DNA from: Hyperoodon ampullatus
Lineage: Eukaryota; Chordata; Mammalia; Artiodactyla; Ziphiidae
Reading direction: 5' to 3'
DNA: 64,000 nt
Assembly (NCBI GenBank): GCA_949752795.1
Contig: OX457058.1
Location: 162,691,353 to 162,755,352, forward strand
The notes under the pieces are model-generated. The model did no database searches. It was given only the letters and a program-made list of their open reading frames with translations, and had not been told where the DNA came from. This document shows, piece by piece, positions 1-11,845 of the stretch. Numbering within the stretch: the stretch's first letter is position 1; every line of letters starts with the position of its first letter. The translations under genes were made by a program, and so were the position numbers.

Positions 1-106
1 CGTGCACTGGGAAACAAAAAAAAATTCATGTGACTTTCTTTATCTTGATACTTGCTTTATTACAGTGGTCTGGAACCAAATTCACAATATCTCCAAGGTA
101 TTCCTG
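1..106 (+). mobile_element. Tigger1-like DNA transposon, terminal fragment
   Basis: The first ~106 bases match the terminal ~100 bases of a Tigger1 (TcMar/pogo) element. They run from 'tgcactgggaaac' through 'ggtctggaacc' and 'atctccaaggta' to the inverted-repeat end 'ggtattcctg'. A TA follows at 107-108, as expected for TA-targeted insertion. The rest of the element lies outside the window. The same terminal sequence closes the larger Tigger1 near 52666, which supports the call. Only a tip is present, so it could be a non-autonomous derivative. Confidence 0.8.
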
Positions 107-108
107 TA

Positions 109-1192
109 CCTTCTTCTGAAATTTAGTCTAATATTGTAAGAATTACAGTTCTCATATGCTTAGAGTTTGCATGCGTTATTTTTTCTATCCTTTCATTTCA
201 ATCTCTCTGTGTCCTTACATTAAAATGGATTGCTCATAGGCAGCATATAGTCACGTTTTGCATTTTTAGTTATTATGACAGTCTTTGTGTTTTAACTGAG
301 AATGCAGGACATTTATATGTAATAGAATTATTGATATGTTTGTATTTACATGTATCATGTTGCTAGTTCTTTTCCATTTGTCCCATCCATTTTTTAAATT
401 ACTTTTTCCATTTTCCTGTCTTTTAGATTAGTTAAATATATATTGCAATTCAGTGTTATTTCCACCATTTACTTCTTAGCTATACCTCTATTTTCTCATT
501 GTTGGTCTGAGGTTTATAATATTATAATTTAAACTATGCAGTCTATTGTGTCATAATTTCATATAACAATACATCTCAGGCAGAATACTTTCAATATCCC
601 CTCTCATTCTTTCTCCTATCATTGTCATAATTATACTTCTATGTATATGTGATAACCTCTAAAGTATATTACTGTTAATATTTTTGCTTTAAACAACAAA
701 TTATCTTTGAGAAAAATTTTAGAATGAGAAAAAAACTTTTCAATTCTACCACATACTTAACATTCTACTGTTCTTCATCCCAATTTGTGTACAAATTTCC
801 ACCTTGTGACATTTACCATTCACCCAAAGAACTTCTTTATTTTTCATACTGTCAATCTGTTGGTGATTCATTCTCTCAGCTCTTGTTTGTCTGAAAAATT
901 ATCTAATTTGTCTTTGATTGTGAACATTTTCCCTTGGTAAATAATCCCAATTTCATAGTGTTTGTGTTTCATCACTTTAAATATGTCCTAATATTTATTC
1001 TAGTTTGCATTTTTTCTGATGAGAAATTATTTTTATTATTCTTATATTTTTCTATATGTTGTTATTCATTTCTCCTCATTGTCTTTATGAATTTTTTCTT
1101 CATTATATATTTTGTGTAATTTGATTTTGATGTACTTTGGAGTGTATGTATCTGTATCTCTACGTATCCTGCTTTGGGTTCTTTGAGCTTTG

Positions 1193-1245
<53 letters not shown>

Positions 1246-2440
1246 ACTTTTTCAGCTGTATTGGAGTAATTTGCTATTGTTTGTTATGGCCACTATTGTG
1301 TTTGGTTTTGCCCTTTTCTTCTTTGTCTCTTCTTTTTTTGTGGAAACCCAAATACATGTATTTTAGACTACTTGATATCTTTCCATTGGCTTTTAGGGTT
1401 TGTTAATTTTGTTCATTTAGTTGCCTTCCTGTGCTTCATTATTAATCAATTCTACTGCTATGTCTTTAATATCAATGAAACCTTCTGCAGTATCTAATCT
1501 GCAGGTAATCTCATTCAGTGAAATTTTCAACTCAGATTATTTACTTCTCATGGCTATAAGTTCTGTCTGATTCGTTTTTATATTTTCCATTTCTATCTTT
1601 ACTATGTTTATATTTTCCTTTGAATTCTTGAATACAGTTACAGCAGCTGTTTTAACATTCTTGTTGGCTAATTCCACCATCTCTCTCATTTCTATGATAC
1701 CACAGTCAGTTACCACCAAGTTCAGTGGTGGTAATCTAGAGGTGAAGTAGGCAACTGAAATGAATACCTCTGCTGTGGTTGTTTTAGGGAAAGAAATTAT
1801 TAAAAAAATAATTCTAACTAAAAGCAAACTGCAATGTTGAATATGGCTGTCAGCTTTATTCTACACTTTGATTTTTAACATTAATCAGTCAAATTCTACA
1901 TTAATAAAAGTTGACTTTAGTTATTCCAAACAAAAAGAAACTAACTTTAAAAAAAACCTGATTGATATTTTTCCTGGTCATGGGTAACATTTTCCTTTCC
2001 CTTTGAATGTCTACTAATTTTTGGATACTTGTTAGACATTTTGACATTATGTTGTTGAGTGTCTGGATTTTGTTTTCTTTCTTTAAAGACCATTGAAGTT
2101 TGTTTTGGCACACAGCTGTGTTACTAACAGATGAGTTTAATCTCTTTAATCGTGTTTGGAAACTTTGCTAAGGCCTAGCTAGAATAGCATTTTATCCAGA
2201 GATAGACCCTTTTAGTTTTTCTGCTCTGGCTTTGGGGACCTCAAATATTTTCCCTTCTGATGTGAATTCAGGGAATTTCTCAGCTTGTGACTTTCTGCTC
2301 CTTCTTTGCTTGCCTTTTGAAGTTTTACTTTTCACATCTGTGATCACTTTGTGATGTGCCAAGTTTTCTAGACTAAACAAGACTCCTCTCTAGTGTGTTT
2401 CAAGTTAGAATGGGCTACAAGAGAGACAGCAGCCATTTTG
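109..2440 (-). mobile_element. Ancient L1 (L1M type), 5' part, antisense
   Basis: This AT-rich stretch reads as the reverse complement of the 5' half of an old mammalian L1. Landmarks in order are 'aggcagcatatagtcacg' near 240, 'gtaatagaattattgatatg' near 320, 'tttgctttaaac' near 685, 'ttctgcagtatctaatctgc' near 1483, and 'gctaattccaccatctctc' near 1667. No useful reading frame survives; the short open frames inside are fragments. Divergence is much higher than in the L1s at 36 and 54 kb. Both outer boundaries are approximate and no TSD was found. Confidence 0.7.
1195..1243. repeat. (TG)n microsatellite
   Basis: About 24 uninterrupted TG units, inside the antisense L1M. It gives a Cys-Val open frame that is not a gene. 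Likely polymorphic in length. Confidence 0.97.
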
Positions 2441-2539
2441 TACTGTGTACACACATCTCCCAGTTTATCAATTAAATATTCATCTGGGTTTTGCTGTGAA
2501 GGAAATTTTCAAATGGACTTAAAATCATAATCATTTAAC

Positions 2540-2838
2540 TTTTAATTAATCAAAAAAGTTATCCTGGGTGGGCTTGATTTAATCAGGTAGAAGCCCTTAA
2601 AAGAGAACATAGGTGCTCCTTGAGAAGAGACACTCTAAGCAGCAGCACGGCCTGATACTGCCTTTCCTTTTCTTTGGGTCTCCCTTTCTAACTGCCTGCC
2701 TGTGGATTCAAGCTTCGACTCAATCTCATAGAGTTCCAGCCTACCCATGATATTCTTTTCCTAACTGGTTGCCTTGCTTCAGAGATAACTTTATCAGCCC
2801 CTACATTTCATAAGCCAATTTCTTATAATAATAATAAT

Positions 2839-2908
<70 letters not shown>

Positions 2909-2945
2909 ATTCTACTTCTCTAGTTTAACCCTGACCTAAATAAGA
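2540..2945 (+). mobile_element. Ancient interspersed repeat, LTR-like, family unassigned
   Basis: Landmarks are 'gggcttgatttaatcaggta', 'aagccaatttcttataataa' and an end resembling 'tctctagtttaaccctgacc'. They match, in opposite orientation, the repeat at 13047-13482 ('attctcctgagaaac', 'ggaattggcttcc'). The polyadenylation-like 'ataataa' just before an AT/CA microsatellite fits an old LTR tail, but I cannot name the family. Confidence 0.45.
2845..2906. repeat. Compound (TA)n(CA)n microsatellite
   Basis: About 24 TA units followed by about 7 CA units. They lie in the tail of the ancient repeat at 2540-2945, and a few ATA triplets come before them (2825-2840). Confidence 0.95.
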
Positions 2946-3384
2946 TCTGTGGTGTAAGGCTTATCAAATACTAAATGGGGTCTCTCTTCAAATTTCTTAA
3001 GCTCATTTCCTGCGTTGCTTCCTCTTTTTATGGAAATGGGCCACATGATTTTCACCTGCTTTAGCATCCTCAAACTCTAACCTTGGTCTCCTGAACTCAT
3101 CAGGACTACAGGATTCTGTTTGGATTCCTCCTTTCTGCTAATAATTGCTTCCAGTCAAAACACCAGGGCTATTATAGGTTCACCTCATTTTTTCCCTTTT
3201 ATGAAGTGTCATATTCAATGACGCTTTATTCAATGTTTGAAAAACACTCTTTGTGTTTTATTCAATGTCTGAAAAACACTTCTAGTTGTTTAAAGTTGGG
3301 AGATAGAGTTATAGATGATTACTCCAAAATGGCTGAAAAAAGAAATCCTTGGTCTAGACTTTCAAATTTTTTTTAAAAATTTTT
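2946..3384. other. Unassigned non-coding DNA with a short tandem duplication
   Basis: No gene or clear repeat family seen. The segment at 3225-3248 recurs at 3257-3280 with one mismatch (period 32 bp, core 'tttattcaatgt'). Confidence 0.5.
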
Positions 3385-3500
3385 GGGAATTCCTTGGCAG
3401 TCGAGTGGTTAGGACTTGTCGCTTTCACTGCTGTGGCCTGGGTTCAATCACAGGTTGGGGAACTAAGACTCCACAAGGCACACAGCATGGCCAAAAATTA
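3385..3500 (+). mobile_element. CHR-1-type tRNA-derived SINE
   Basis: Begins 'gggaattccttggcag', with a tRNA-like head including 'gtggttaggactt' and the B-box-like 'gggttcaatcacagg', and ends 'catggccaaaaa' followed by an A/T-rich tail. This is the cetartiodactyl CHR-1 type. It is a retroposed SINE, not a functional tRNA gene. TSDs are unclear because both flanks are A/T homopolymer. Confidence 0.85.
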
Positions 3501-3509
3501 TTATTATTT

Positions 3510-3760
3510 TTTATTTAAGAACTTTATTTTTAGGGAAATTTTAGGTTTGCAGCAAAATTGAGAGAGATGTACAGAGATTTCCCATATACCCACTGCCCTG
3601 ACACATACATAGCCTCCTCCATTGTCAACTTCCCCTACAAGAGTGGTACATTTATTAAAGATGATGAATGAATCTCGACATATCATAATCCACCCAATTT
3701 CAAATGTATTTTAGAATTTTTTCTTAGTGTTGTATGTTCTATGGATTTAGATGGTCTAGA
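3510..3760 (-). mobile_element. L1M 3' UTR fragment, antisense
   Basis: Contains an old-L1 3'-UTR signature: 'gcaaaattgagagagatgta', 'gatttcccatatacccactg', 'atagcctcctccattgtcaa', 'gagtggtacatttatta'. Non-coding. The orientation is inferred from remembered consensus; boundaries are approximate. Confidence 0.6.
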
Positions 3761-4033
3761 CTTTCTAACACCTGAAGTTATACTGTTCTTAAACCTGAAA
3801 TTTACCATAATCTTCCCTACTGCAATCCAGTGGCAGAGAATGGAAATATTTCAGACCGCACTTGAAGGCACTAATGAGGAAATAAATATATCCTGATTGT
3901 GCCCTAACAAGTCCATCTGACTAAACTCTCTAATTGTATATATTACCTGGTACATAATATACTCTGAAAAAAATGTAGTTGGACTATACTGAATTGTGAT
4001 TCCAGCACCCATCTAACACAGCACCTGATAACA
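3761..4033. other. Unassigned non-coding DNA
   Basis: A/T-rich sequence with no open frame, repeat or motif that I recognise. Confidence 0.4.
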
Positions 4034-4285
4034 TAATTTAAAGCAGCAGAGTATAATGGTTGAGAAATTTTTAAAAGCTAGATAAAATCATGTTTGAATT
4101 CCACTTCCTATCTTACTAATTATATGACAAATACAAAACTATTAATTTCTAGTAGTCTAAACTTCTTCATCTGAAATAGGAGATAGTTATAATTCCAACC
4201 TCATGGGGTTGCTATGGAATTAAATAAAATAATATTTGTAAAGTTCTTAACACTGTTATCAACACATTGTAAGCACTCGATTTAT
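4034..4285 (+). mobile_element. MIR SINE
   Basis: Resembles the MIR consensus in order: 'agtataatggttgag', then 'cttcttcatctgaaatagg', 'acctcatggggttgctatgg', 'attaaataaaataat' and 'aagcactcgatttatt'. Strongly diverged, as expected of an ancient mammalian SINE. Confidence 0.75.
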
Positions 4286-5013
4286 TTTTGAAATTCTTGG
4301 TATTTTTTTAAAATGATAAATATTTAAATAAAACTAACATGTTAAAACCTTTTTTCTCTACTTTCGAAGGCAGAGAAAAGGGTTCCCAAGTTGTTTGGAA
4401 GTTTAGACAAAATGTGGTAAGTCATCTATGTGAGCCCCTTGTCTGATACTTAAAATTAATTCAGCAGATGATTGAACTCAAACTGACTTATGCAATGCAG
4501 ACAACTTAAAGATTCACATAACTTAGATGTCCAGAGGTAAGCAGGTCTCAAGTGGGTGATCAGCTTCATTTCTCAAGGATTCTCTAAAACCTACTCTCCT
4601 TGTTTGGGTTTCATCCTCAGGCTTACTTAATTCAAGGTAACTAAATGGCTGCAGCCAATCCTAAGCTTACATCTATCTAAAGTATGAGAACTTCTTGCCA
4701 CTCAAATATAAAATAAATGCTTTCTCATTTCTTCAAATGGTACCACTGGAGATCACATGTCCACCTCTTGTGGACAAAGTAATGACATATCTTGATAGAC
4801 TCAGGATGCGATTAAATGCCCATGATTGAATCAACCAATGGTACAATGGGTAGCACATGGTAGATATGCTTATTCACTTCTGTTCCTCAGGTCCTACCTT
4901 TGAGTTGGAGCTTGAGTTAATCCTGCTCAATAAACACTGTTGCTGTTCAGTGGTGAAGGATACAATGTATTCTGCAAAGACCATGTGCAACATCCATATT
5001 CTTTGTGAATATT
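4286..5013. other. Unique non-coding DNA
   Basis: No coding signature, RNA gene or recognisable repeat. The 67-codon frame at 4857-5060 runs into the neighbouring SINE and is not credible. Confidence 0.5.
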
Positions 5014-5025
5014 CAGAGTGCCTTT

Positions 5026-5349
5026 TATTATTATTATTTTTAAAAAGATGTTGGGGGTAGGAGTTTATTAGTTTATTTATTTATTTTTGCTGTGTTGAGT
5101 CTTCGTTTCTGTGCGAGGGCTTTCTCTAGTTGTGGCAAATGGGAGCCGCTCTTCATCGTGGTGCACAGGTCTCTCACTATCGCAACCTCTCTTGTTGCGG
5201 ATCACAGGCTCCAGACGTGCAGGCTCAATAGCTGTGGCTCATGGGCCTAGTTGCTCTGTGGCATGTGGGATCCTCCCAGACCAGGGCTCAAACCCGTGTC
5301 CCCTGCATTAGCAGGCAGATTTTCAATCACTGCGCCACCAGGGAAACCC
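5026..5349 (-). mobile_element. CHR-2-related SINE, long form, antisense
   Basis: Antisense tRNA-derived cetartiodactyl SINE, ending on this strand in 'gcgccaccagggaaaccc'. It extends past the usual CHR-2 body through 'gagggctttctctagttg' and 'tcttcgtttctgtgcga' to a T-rich, TTTA-repeat tail. Flanked by a perfect 12-bp TSD, cagagtgccttt, at 5014-5025 and 5350-5361. The copy at 52962-53267 has the same long 3' extension. Confidence 0.9.
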
Positions 5350-5544
5350 CAGAGTGCCTTTGAATATTCTTCATCATGGGAAATTTACCACAACCTTCCC
5401 ACGTCACGTGTTTTCACTGTTGATAAATTTTGATCTCTATGTCTTAGGTTTTATGTTTGAGGATTAACTGGAAGAAAAAGATGACTTTCTCCCTGGATTG
5501 GCCAAGGTAATTCACTTATTTAATAGTCTTTACATATAACTCAG

Positions 5545-5755
5545 AATTCTAAGTGCATTCCATATTTGTAATAATTTAATCTTCACACACTTATGAAGCA
5601 GAATCTAGTACCATCTGTGTTTTACAAGTAACTGAGACACTTAATGGTTGAATAACTTGTACAAGGTAAGAGTCACAAAGAGATTGACAGATCTAGGATT
5701 TGAATCCAGCTAATCTAGCTCCCAAATCCAAATCCATGTTCTTAACTGTGATAAA
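5545..5755 (-). mobile_element. MIR SINE, antisense
   Basis: Reverse-oriented MIR: 'aatttaatcttcacacac', 'gtgttttacaagtaactgag', 'ttgaataacttgtacaagg', then 'gatttgaatccagc' and 'ccatgttcttaactgtg'. Diverged, no TSD seen. Confidence 0.75.
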
Positions 5756-5854
5756 ATAATACAATATTACTTTATTAATTGAGAACACTTAGTATAGAGG
5801 GAAGTGAAATGGATTGTAAAACCTGTTTGACTGGGGAAAACTTGCTCTAATTTG

Positions 5855-5910
5855 CTCTGTCTATCTGTCTATCTACCCATTCATCTACCCATCTATCAAA
5901 TCTACCTATG
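5855..5910. repeat. Imperfect (CTAT)/(CATC)n tetranucleotide repeat
   Basis: Degenerate tetranucleotides: ctatctgtctatctaccc and relatives. Confidence 0.8.
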
Positions 5911-6039
5911 TTGCTAGGGATGCAATATAGGCAGAAGTATAATAAGCACTTCCAAAAGTTTTGGTCTTTTATTTTTAATATGATGCATATATACAACATT
6001 TATTTATTTATTTAATCATTCACTTATTTTTATTCACTA

Positions 6040-6140
6040 AAAGTTTACTACCCCATATTCACCCCTAGACACTGAACTAATTCCTTGAAATACAGAGAAT
6101 TAAGACAGTGTTTCTGCTCTTAAGGAGGTCATAGAGCTGC
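6040..6140 (-). mobile_element. Possible L2 fragment, antisense
   Basis: 'ctagacactgaactaattcc', 'aatacagagaattaagacag' and 'ctcttaaggaggtcatagag' resemble the antisense L2 3' end. Short and diverged. Confidence 0.4.
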
Positions 6141-8504
6141 CTCTTAGACCAATGTTCTTGAAATGGTGGATCATGACTCATCAATTAAATTTTTAAAAAA
6201 CGAATAAAAATGTCGAGTTCTTTATATGTGATAAGTGTAAGTGTTATGTGATTTATGTGTTTATGTATGAGTGTGTTCTGTGTGTACTGGTTTATGGTAT
6301 AAACTGTGTTTCTTATGTTTCTTATTTTGATCGTGTAGGGCATGTTCCAAAATATTCTAGAATGACTACATTAGAATCCAGTCAAACAATCTTTAGACTT
6401 TTCCCAAACATTTTACTTCCTATTATTATGTTGGGCTTACTTGAGGAAAAGGACTGTATGTTATATTCTACTTTATTTTTCCTGGCACTCATTCTAGTAA
6501 TTTGCTCAGGGTAGCCACTTGATGCAACTCGTTGTCTTCTTGATTTAATGAAGTGTTTTATTTGGAATTATTGGGGTCTGTTATTGATTGATATCTTCCT
6601 TCCTTAGATTTAGTTTAGAAGTCATTTAAACAATATTTCTGACTTTGTGATAAAACAAAGTTTGGTTGGTTGACCAAAGCTTTGAGTTTTTAAACCAATT
6701 TACTTTCTTCTTGGAGACAGAGCCTGAACCTTATGATCAGCTATCACAAGGCATTAACTCTTGTTGTCTTATCTTATTAAAGTAGAATTGTCTTGTCAAT
6801 ATTGAGGTAAAATGGCTTTAAATAGTATTATTAAACCCTAAGCTAAGCAATAGCTTTACCATTGAACTTTATGCTTTGTGGTTGCTGCACTTTATGGATT
6901 TATTCTCCTTGCTCTCAGTGTAAAAATGACCAGCTGGAAAAGGCTACATGACCTGAAGACCACACGATTTTGGCCATGCAGATGACCCAACATTAGGGAA
7001 TCTGGGTTGGAACTTTCATGTGTGGAACAATTTCATTAAATGTCTCATGCTTCTTATGACCTTTTTCTCTTCACCTCTCGAACTTCTGTAGTCACATAAA
7101 GATATGGAAAGGTTTCTACCATTTTCTCTGAACTAAAAGCATTCTCTGGCATCAAACTCCTATGGAAAATTTTGGAAGAAGTAACCAAAGTGAACAATTT
7201 GTTCTCTATATGTTTAAGAAAATGGAGTAGAATAGCCTTTATAGGAGGTTCAGGGCTTTTCCACAAAGAATGCCATTGTAGTTAATGTTCACATACCCAT
7301 TTTTAGTCTAATTTATTTCTTTTTTAAACTTATTGGCAATCATCTGGGAAAGCAATTCTTTAAAGGAGTTATTCATGCTACAGAACACTCCTTAACTTAC
7401 TTTCACTGTTTTTAAAATGGGACTTTAAAATTTATCTATCTATCCATTCATCCATCTATTTATCTTTAATCTATCTATAATCAATTCATTCATTCATTCA
7501 TTCATTCACTATTTTAAACACAGCTGAAGGAAAAAGAAAACTCCAGGAGGTTAAAAGATAGTAATAGTTCCCCTATATGTTTAATTAAATATTTCACAAA
7601 CATTTTCTGAGTAAACACTTGTTTTCTGAGTAAACACATTTTTTTGGTAACATTGCATAAATACAAATTGGTGCAAAAGACACATCCACACAAACATCTT
7701 TCAAAAGCAGACTATTGGAAAGCACCTGAAAACATTGAAAGGTAGCACATAGTGTTGTGATGCCTTATTGCTATATTTTGAAATCACTTATTAATAAAAT
7801 TAATTAAGTTTTAATATAGGAAGAACTGGAAATTCATTTACTATATCTGAAGAACTGTTTCTAGGGGTTTGGGGAATTAATTTCAGTCATTTTCATTTGT
7901 TTTTGAGGTACGTGTATTTATAATGAGGCATGTAAATGCATCTATAAATATTGCTTTAAGTCAGAGGGAATTTTCCTACTGGTCTTTGTATTATTAGGCT
8001 TTTGAGAGAATGTGTTCCACTTATATTGACATGTTGCTCATTGGCAGCCAAGTTAGACTAATGGTGTTTAAGTAAGAGCCTTTTTGAGCCCTACCTAGAC
8101 AAACAGTGGAACAATTAAATATGTTTCAGCTTTTGAAAATCTTAAATGTGTTTCAGTCTATGTCTATATGTAACCCAGACTCTGGGTCAGTGCAACATAC
8201 TTGTGAGTACTTCTCTTAAATACAAATTGGGGTGGGGTAGTGATATCAATTTTGGGGTGTTGAACTAAATCCATACACTAGTGTTTTAGCTATCAGAGAT
8301 GCCACCTCTTTTTAAAATGACCCTTTAGATAATAGTCTAAATACTATCTTTCTTAACCACAAGATTTTCAGTATTTTACCAGATTCTCCTCCCCAGGGAT
8401 TTCTGTGTGATTTGGAATGTTTACGTGTTTCATAAATCCAACCTGGTTGATAATTGTCCCAGTTTCTATGTCTAAAGGCCATGTAATCCCCAAAGTAATT
8501 CCAA
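6141..8504. other. Mostly unique non-coding DNA
   Basis: No coding gene supported. A degenerate ATCT/ATTC tetranucleotide tract lies at about 7433-7508. A 16-bp segment, ttttctgagtaaacac, is duplicated exactly at 7603-7618 and 7622-7637. The open frames at 6248-6514 and 7054-7266 show no recognisable domain and match chance length. Confidence 0.5.
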
Positions 8505-8510
8505 CTGACT

Positions 8511-8513
8511 ATA

Positions 8514-8530
<17 letters not shown>
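8511..8530. repeat. (AT)n microsatellite at a SINE tail
   Basis: Ten AT units directly beside the poly-T of the SINE at 8531, probably grown from its A-rich tail or target site. Confidence 0.9.
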
Positions 8531-8544
<14 letters not shown>

Positions 8545-8735
8545 GCAGTACGCCGGCATCTCACTGTTGCGGCCTCTCCCGTTGCAGAGTACAGGCTCTG
8601 GACATGCAGGCTCAGCAGTCATGGCTCACGGGCCCAGCCGCTCCATGGCATTTGGGATCCTCCTGGACCAGGGCACGAACCCACGTCCCCTGCATCGGCA
8701 GGTGGACTCTCAACCACTGTGCCACCAGGGAAGCC
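8531..8735 (-). mobile_element. CHR-2-type SINE, antisense
   Basis: Poly-T (complement of the A-tail), then 'gcagtacgccggcatctcac' and the standard antisense body, to 'ccaccagggaagcc'. TSD of 8 bp (ctgactat) at 8505-8512 and 8736-8743. The 147-codon frame at 8417-8860 is only a read-through of this SINE and its flanks. Confidence 0.93.
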
Positions 8736-8743
8736 CTGACTAT

Positions 8744-11649
8744 CTGTCTTCTTATGTCCTGGCCTTCAGCCAAGATGCTGTGGCTACTACCTTATCTTCC
8801 ATTAGTGGAAGTGCCTACGATCTTGTCTTTACTACCTTAAATCTATCTATGCCTTCTTAGTCTTCTCTGAAACAGAGCAAGAGGAAGGAAAACCAAACCA
8901 ACCCATTTCTCTCTTGCTCCCAATAATCGGCCCATTTTTCAATCAACATAACAATAATTAGCAGAGATACAGCATGACTCTTCATGAACATATTTTACAT
9001 TTTTATTTCTTAAGTTTAGCTCACTATAGTTAGAGCTGTGAGCTTTAGCAAATAAAAGTGCTTAAACTTATATAAAAATAATTTCTTCTTGCCCTGAAAT
9101 TCAAATTTAACCAAGCACCCTATACTTTATCTGGCAACTCTAACTAATACAGAGTCTTTCTGCTAGTATAGGTTAGTAAAAAACAAAACACGACAAAACA
9201 AAAGAAAAAGCAAACAAACTAAACAAAACCATTTTGCATAAGCAAAAATAACCAAACTGAGAATAAACCTAGCCTAAGGAATCTAATCCTTCACCTAAAG
9301 AAACAGAAAAATTGTTTGATCCTTAAAAATAGCAGTTTCCCATCCTCATTTAGGTATTAATGGTTCAAGGATATCGGAGTTAAGTTTCAGGCCATCCTGC
9401 AAATGACTATTTTCCCTTCCTAACTGGTTGCTGCTGTGCTTAGTAAGAAACTTTCCTTCAAGGTAGTGCTCTGACTTTCAGGATACTTTCTTAGTTTCAT
9501 GGTTGGTTAATAGGATGACTTCCTCAGATTCTTCTTTCCAGAAAATCTGAAGGAGAAAAGGATAATCCCCTCCCCATACTCCAGTGTTTGTGGTCTCCAA
9601 TCCAGTGACTGGGAGTATATAAAACATATAAAAAGTTGTGTATGCAATATTTTCAACACTGTCCAAATGGGAGGAGAATGGTATGGGAAAAGTCAGGTTT
9701 TCCCCAGTGTAAAAATGATTTCAGGTCTAATCTAAAAGAAGGGACTTTCCAAATACTGAAGCTCTGAGTTATTTTAGAATTCTTTGCATTAATATTGCTG
9801 GGGAGGGGAGCGAGGTCACCTTCTGAGGTTTAGCTCTGGTTGCACTTGGCGTATTTGGATTAATCCTGCATTAATTAATGCAGACACAACAGGGATTCCG
9901 CTCTGACACAGACACAAAAATCTGCAAACTCAGTTTGTGTAATTTATTTAGTGTCAGATTTATATCAGTATCAAAATACTTTAGCAATCAAATTAATTCA
10001 AATCTGCCTTAGCATCTCTTCACCTCAAGATTAAAAGTATTCACAATATTGTGTTACAGAATGTTTTTGCATGTTTTCCTTACACTTAGCTTACTTAGTT
10101 TAGATTTTGCTAATACAACCTTTTGATCGACTAACTACTGAAGCATTAGCTCTATTATCTGTTGCCTCCAAAATTGGTAACAGAATCTGAACCTTTGACC
10201 CCATCCTAGAAAAGTAGTAATTAATGTCAGATACATTTTGATAACACTATTAAAATTGTTTTCAACACTTGAGCAGCTAATTAGAGAAAGTAGATTCCTG
10301 TGTTACTTTACCAAACCTTGTCCCAGGGTGAATATTATCTTTCTGATTAATCACAATGAAATACCTAACACTTTGGGAAAATAATCAAAGAAAGCATATT
10401 TTGGTATAGAATGTGTTTATATAGGGAACACACCTAACAATATGGCAATTCCTTCTCCTCTGTCATTGAGAGAGCAAAATGGTACTTTGACCCAACACAT
10501 TCTTTACATGATGATGGCACTGTGTTTTGAGACATTATGAAACTCAGCTAAGGTCATTGTTTGGTCTTGAAATCTAGTACAAGATTAATTTTTCCAATAT
10601 ATTTTGTGGGTGTAGAAAGGATCAGAGGAAGAGTGGAGGTCATGTTAGAGTCTGATGAAATTTTCCTTTGACACCTGCTGCCCAGCCCACCTTTTTTATG
10701 AGGAAATGTGACTTCAGCTTGATGAGCTAGAAATATCTTGTCTCTTATTTACTTATGAATAAATAAATCCCAGAAAAGTCAGTATTTCCAGGCTTGGCAA
10801 ATACTAAAGTAAGGTTGGGAAATTAAGACATATTTTGCTCTCAAACATTTTTTCAACATTTCACATTAATTAAAGCCTAAGGTGCATTTGACAAAGCTAC
10901 CAAAGTAATTTTAAATCCAAGACTTTAGACTGTCAACACTTGGTCAAAGTAATCTCTAGCCTTTAATATATCTCATGATGACTTCACACAGTATTATTGG
11001 ATTTTTTCTCTTTAAAGTGGATGTGCATGCAGGGTGGGTTTTTTTTTGGTTTTTTTGTTTGTTTTTTCCCTCTTCTGACTGCAAACAATAAATTAATAAA
11101 TTGATAAGAAAAAATCAGGTTAATTTCAGCTTGAACACTTCAAATTACCATTTTGATTACTTTGAAAAAATTATCAAAACATCAATGAATAAGTATATTT
11201 TTTAATTTTAAATATTACTATGGAAAAATTTGTAATTTTATGTTAGAAAGGGAATTGGTGATAATTGGCCTCTACTTAAACACCATGTTGGCTTATCCAC
11301 ATTTCCAAGGTGTATTCACCTGTGTTAGAGTGAGTAGATGCTGGCACACACTCTGGTCATTTCCATTTTGTCTTTGAATATGTGATTCACCTCACCTAAC
11401 TGTTTCTCACATTTCTTATCTAACTCTCCAAATCCTACCACTTTCAAATAAAAGCCCCTACTATGATCACATTTCTGACCATTCAAACACATATCAGTCT
11501 CTCATTTATTTTCCACCATTTTCTTCCTAGTCAGTAAAACACTTAGTCATTCATGTTTTCTGATTACTTAATTATATTCCTTGTAAGTGAACGTTACACT
11601 TCAGTATGTATGTATGTATATATCACCAGAAACTTACTAGACATGGTTA
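8744..11649. other. Repeat-poor unique DNA
   Basis: About 2.9 kb with almost no recognisable transposon, which is unusual in this window. An A-rich CAAAA-like stretch lies at about 9180-9230 and a T-rich run at 11038-11070. No coding frame is convincing. The interval 9780-10560 holds homeodomain-type palindromes, listed separately, and could be a conserved non-coding element; that is inference. Confidence 0.5.
9857..9883. promoter_or_regulatory. Overlapping palindromes, candidate homeodomain sites
   Basis: Two perfect palindromes share one base: ggattaatcc at 9857-9866 and ctgcattaattaatgcag at 9866-9883. TAATCC is the core bound by K50 (OTX/PITX-type) homeodomains, and ATTAATTAAT packs several TAAT/ATTA cores typical of Q50 and LIM homeodomains. 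The palindromes are seen directly. Regulatory use is inference, since AT-rich DNA yields ATTA cores by chance, though an 18-bp perfect palindrome is less expected. Confidence 0.35.
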
Positions 11650-11845
11650 ATATGAACTGATCACTTACAGTGTGCCTGGAATGCATTAATTCATTTAATC
11701 CTAATAAGAATCCAAGAAGATAAGGACTGTCATTTCTCTCTTTCTTAGCAGGGGAATCTTAGCCTTAGAGATGTTTAAAATTTTCCTAAAGATACCTAGT
11801 TGTTCTACACTGAAACCAAGCTCTTTATACTATGTCATTTGGCTT
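11650..11845 (-). mobile_element. MIR SINE, antisense
   Basis: 'cacttacagtgtgcctggaa', 'taattcatttaatcctaata', 'ggggaatcttagccttagag' and 'accaagctctttatactatg' follow the order of an antisense MIR. Confidence 0.7.

Noticed and set aside
8417..8860. 147-codon open frame with a Tyr-Ile run
   Set aside because: Produced by an (AT)n tract, poly-T and an antisense CHR-2 SINE.
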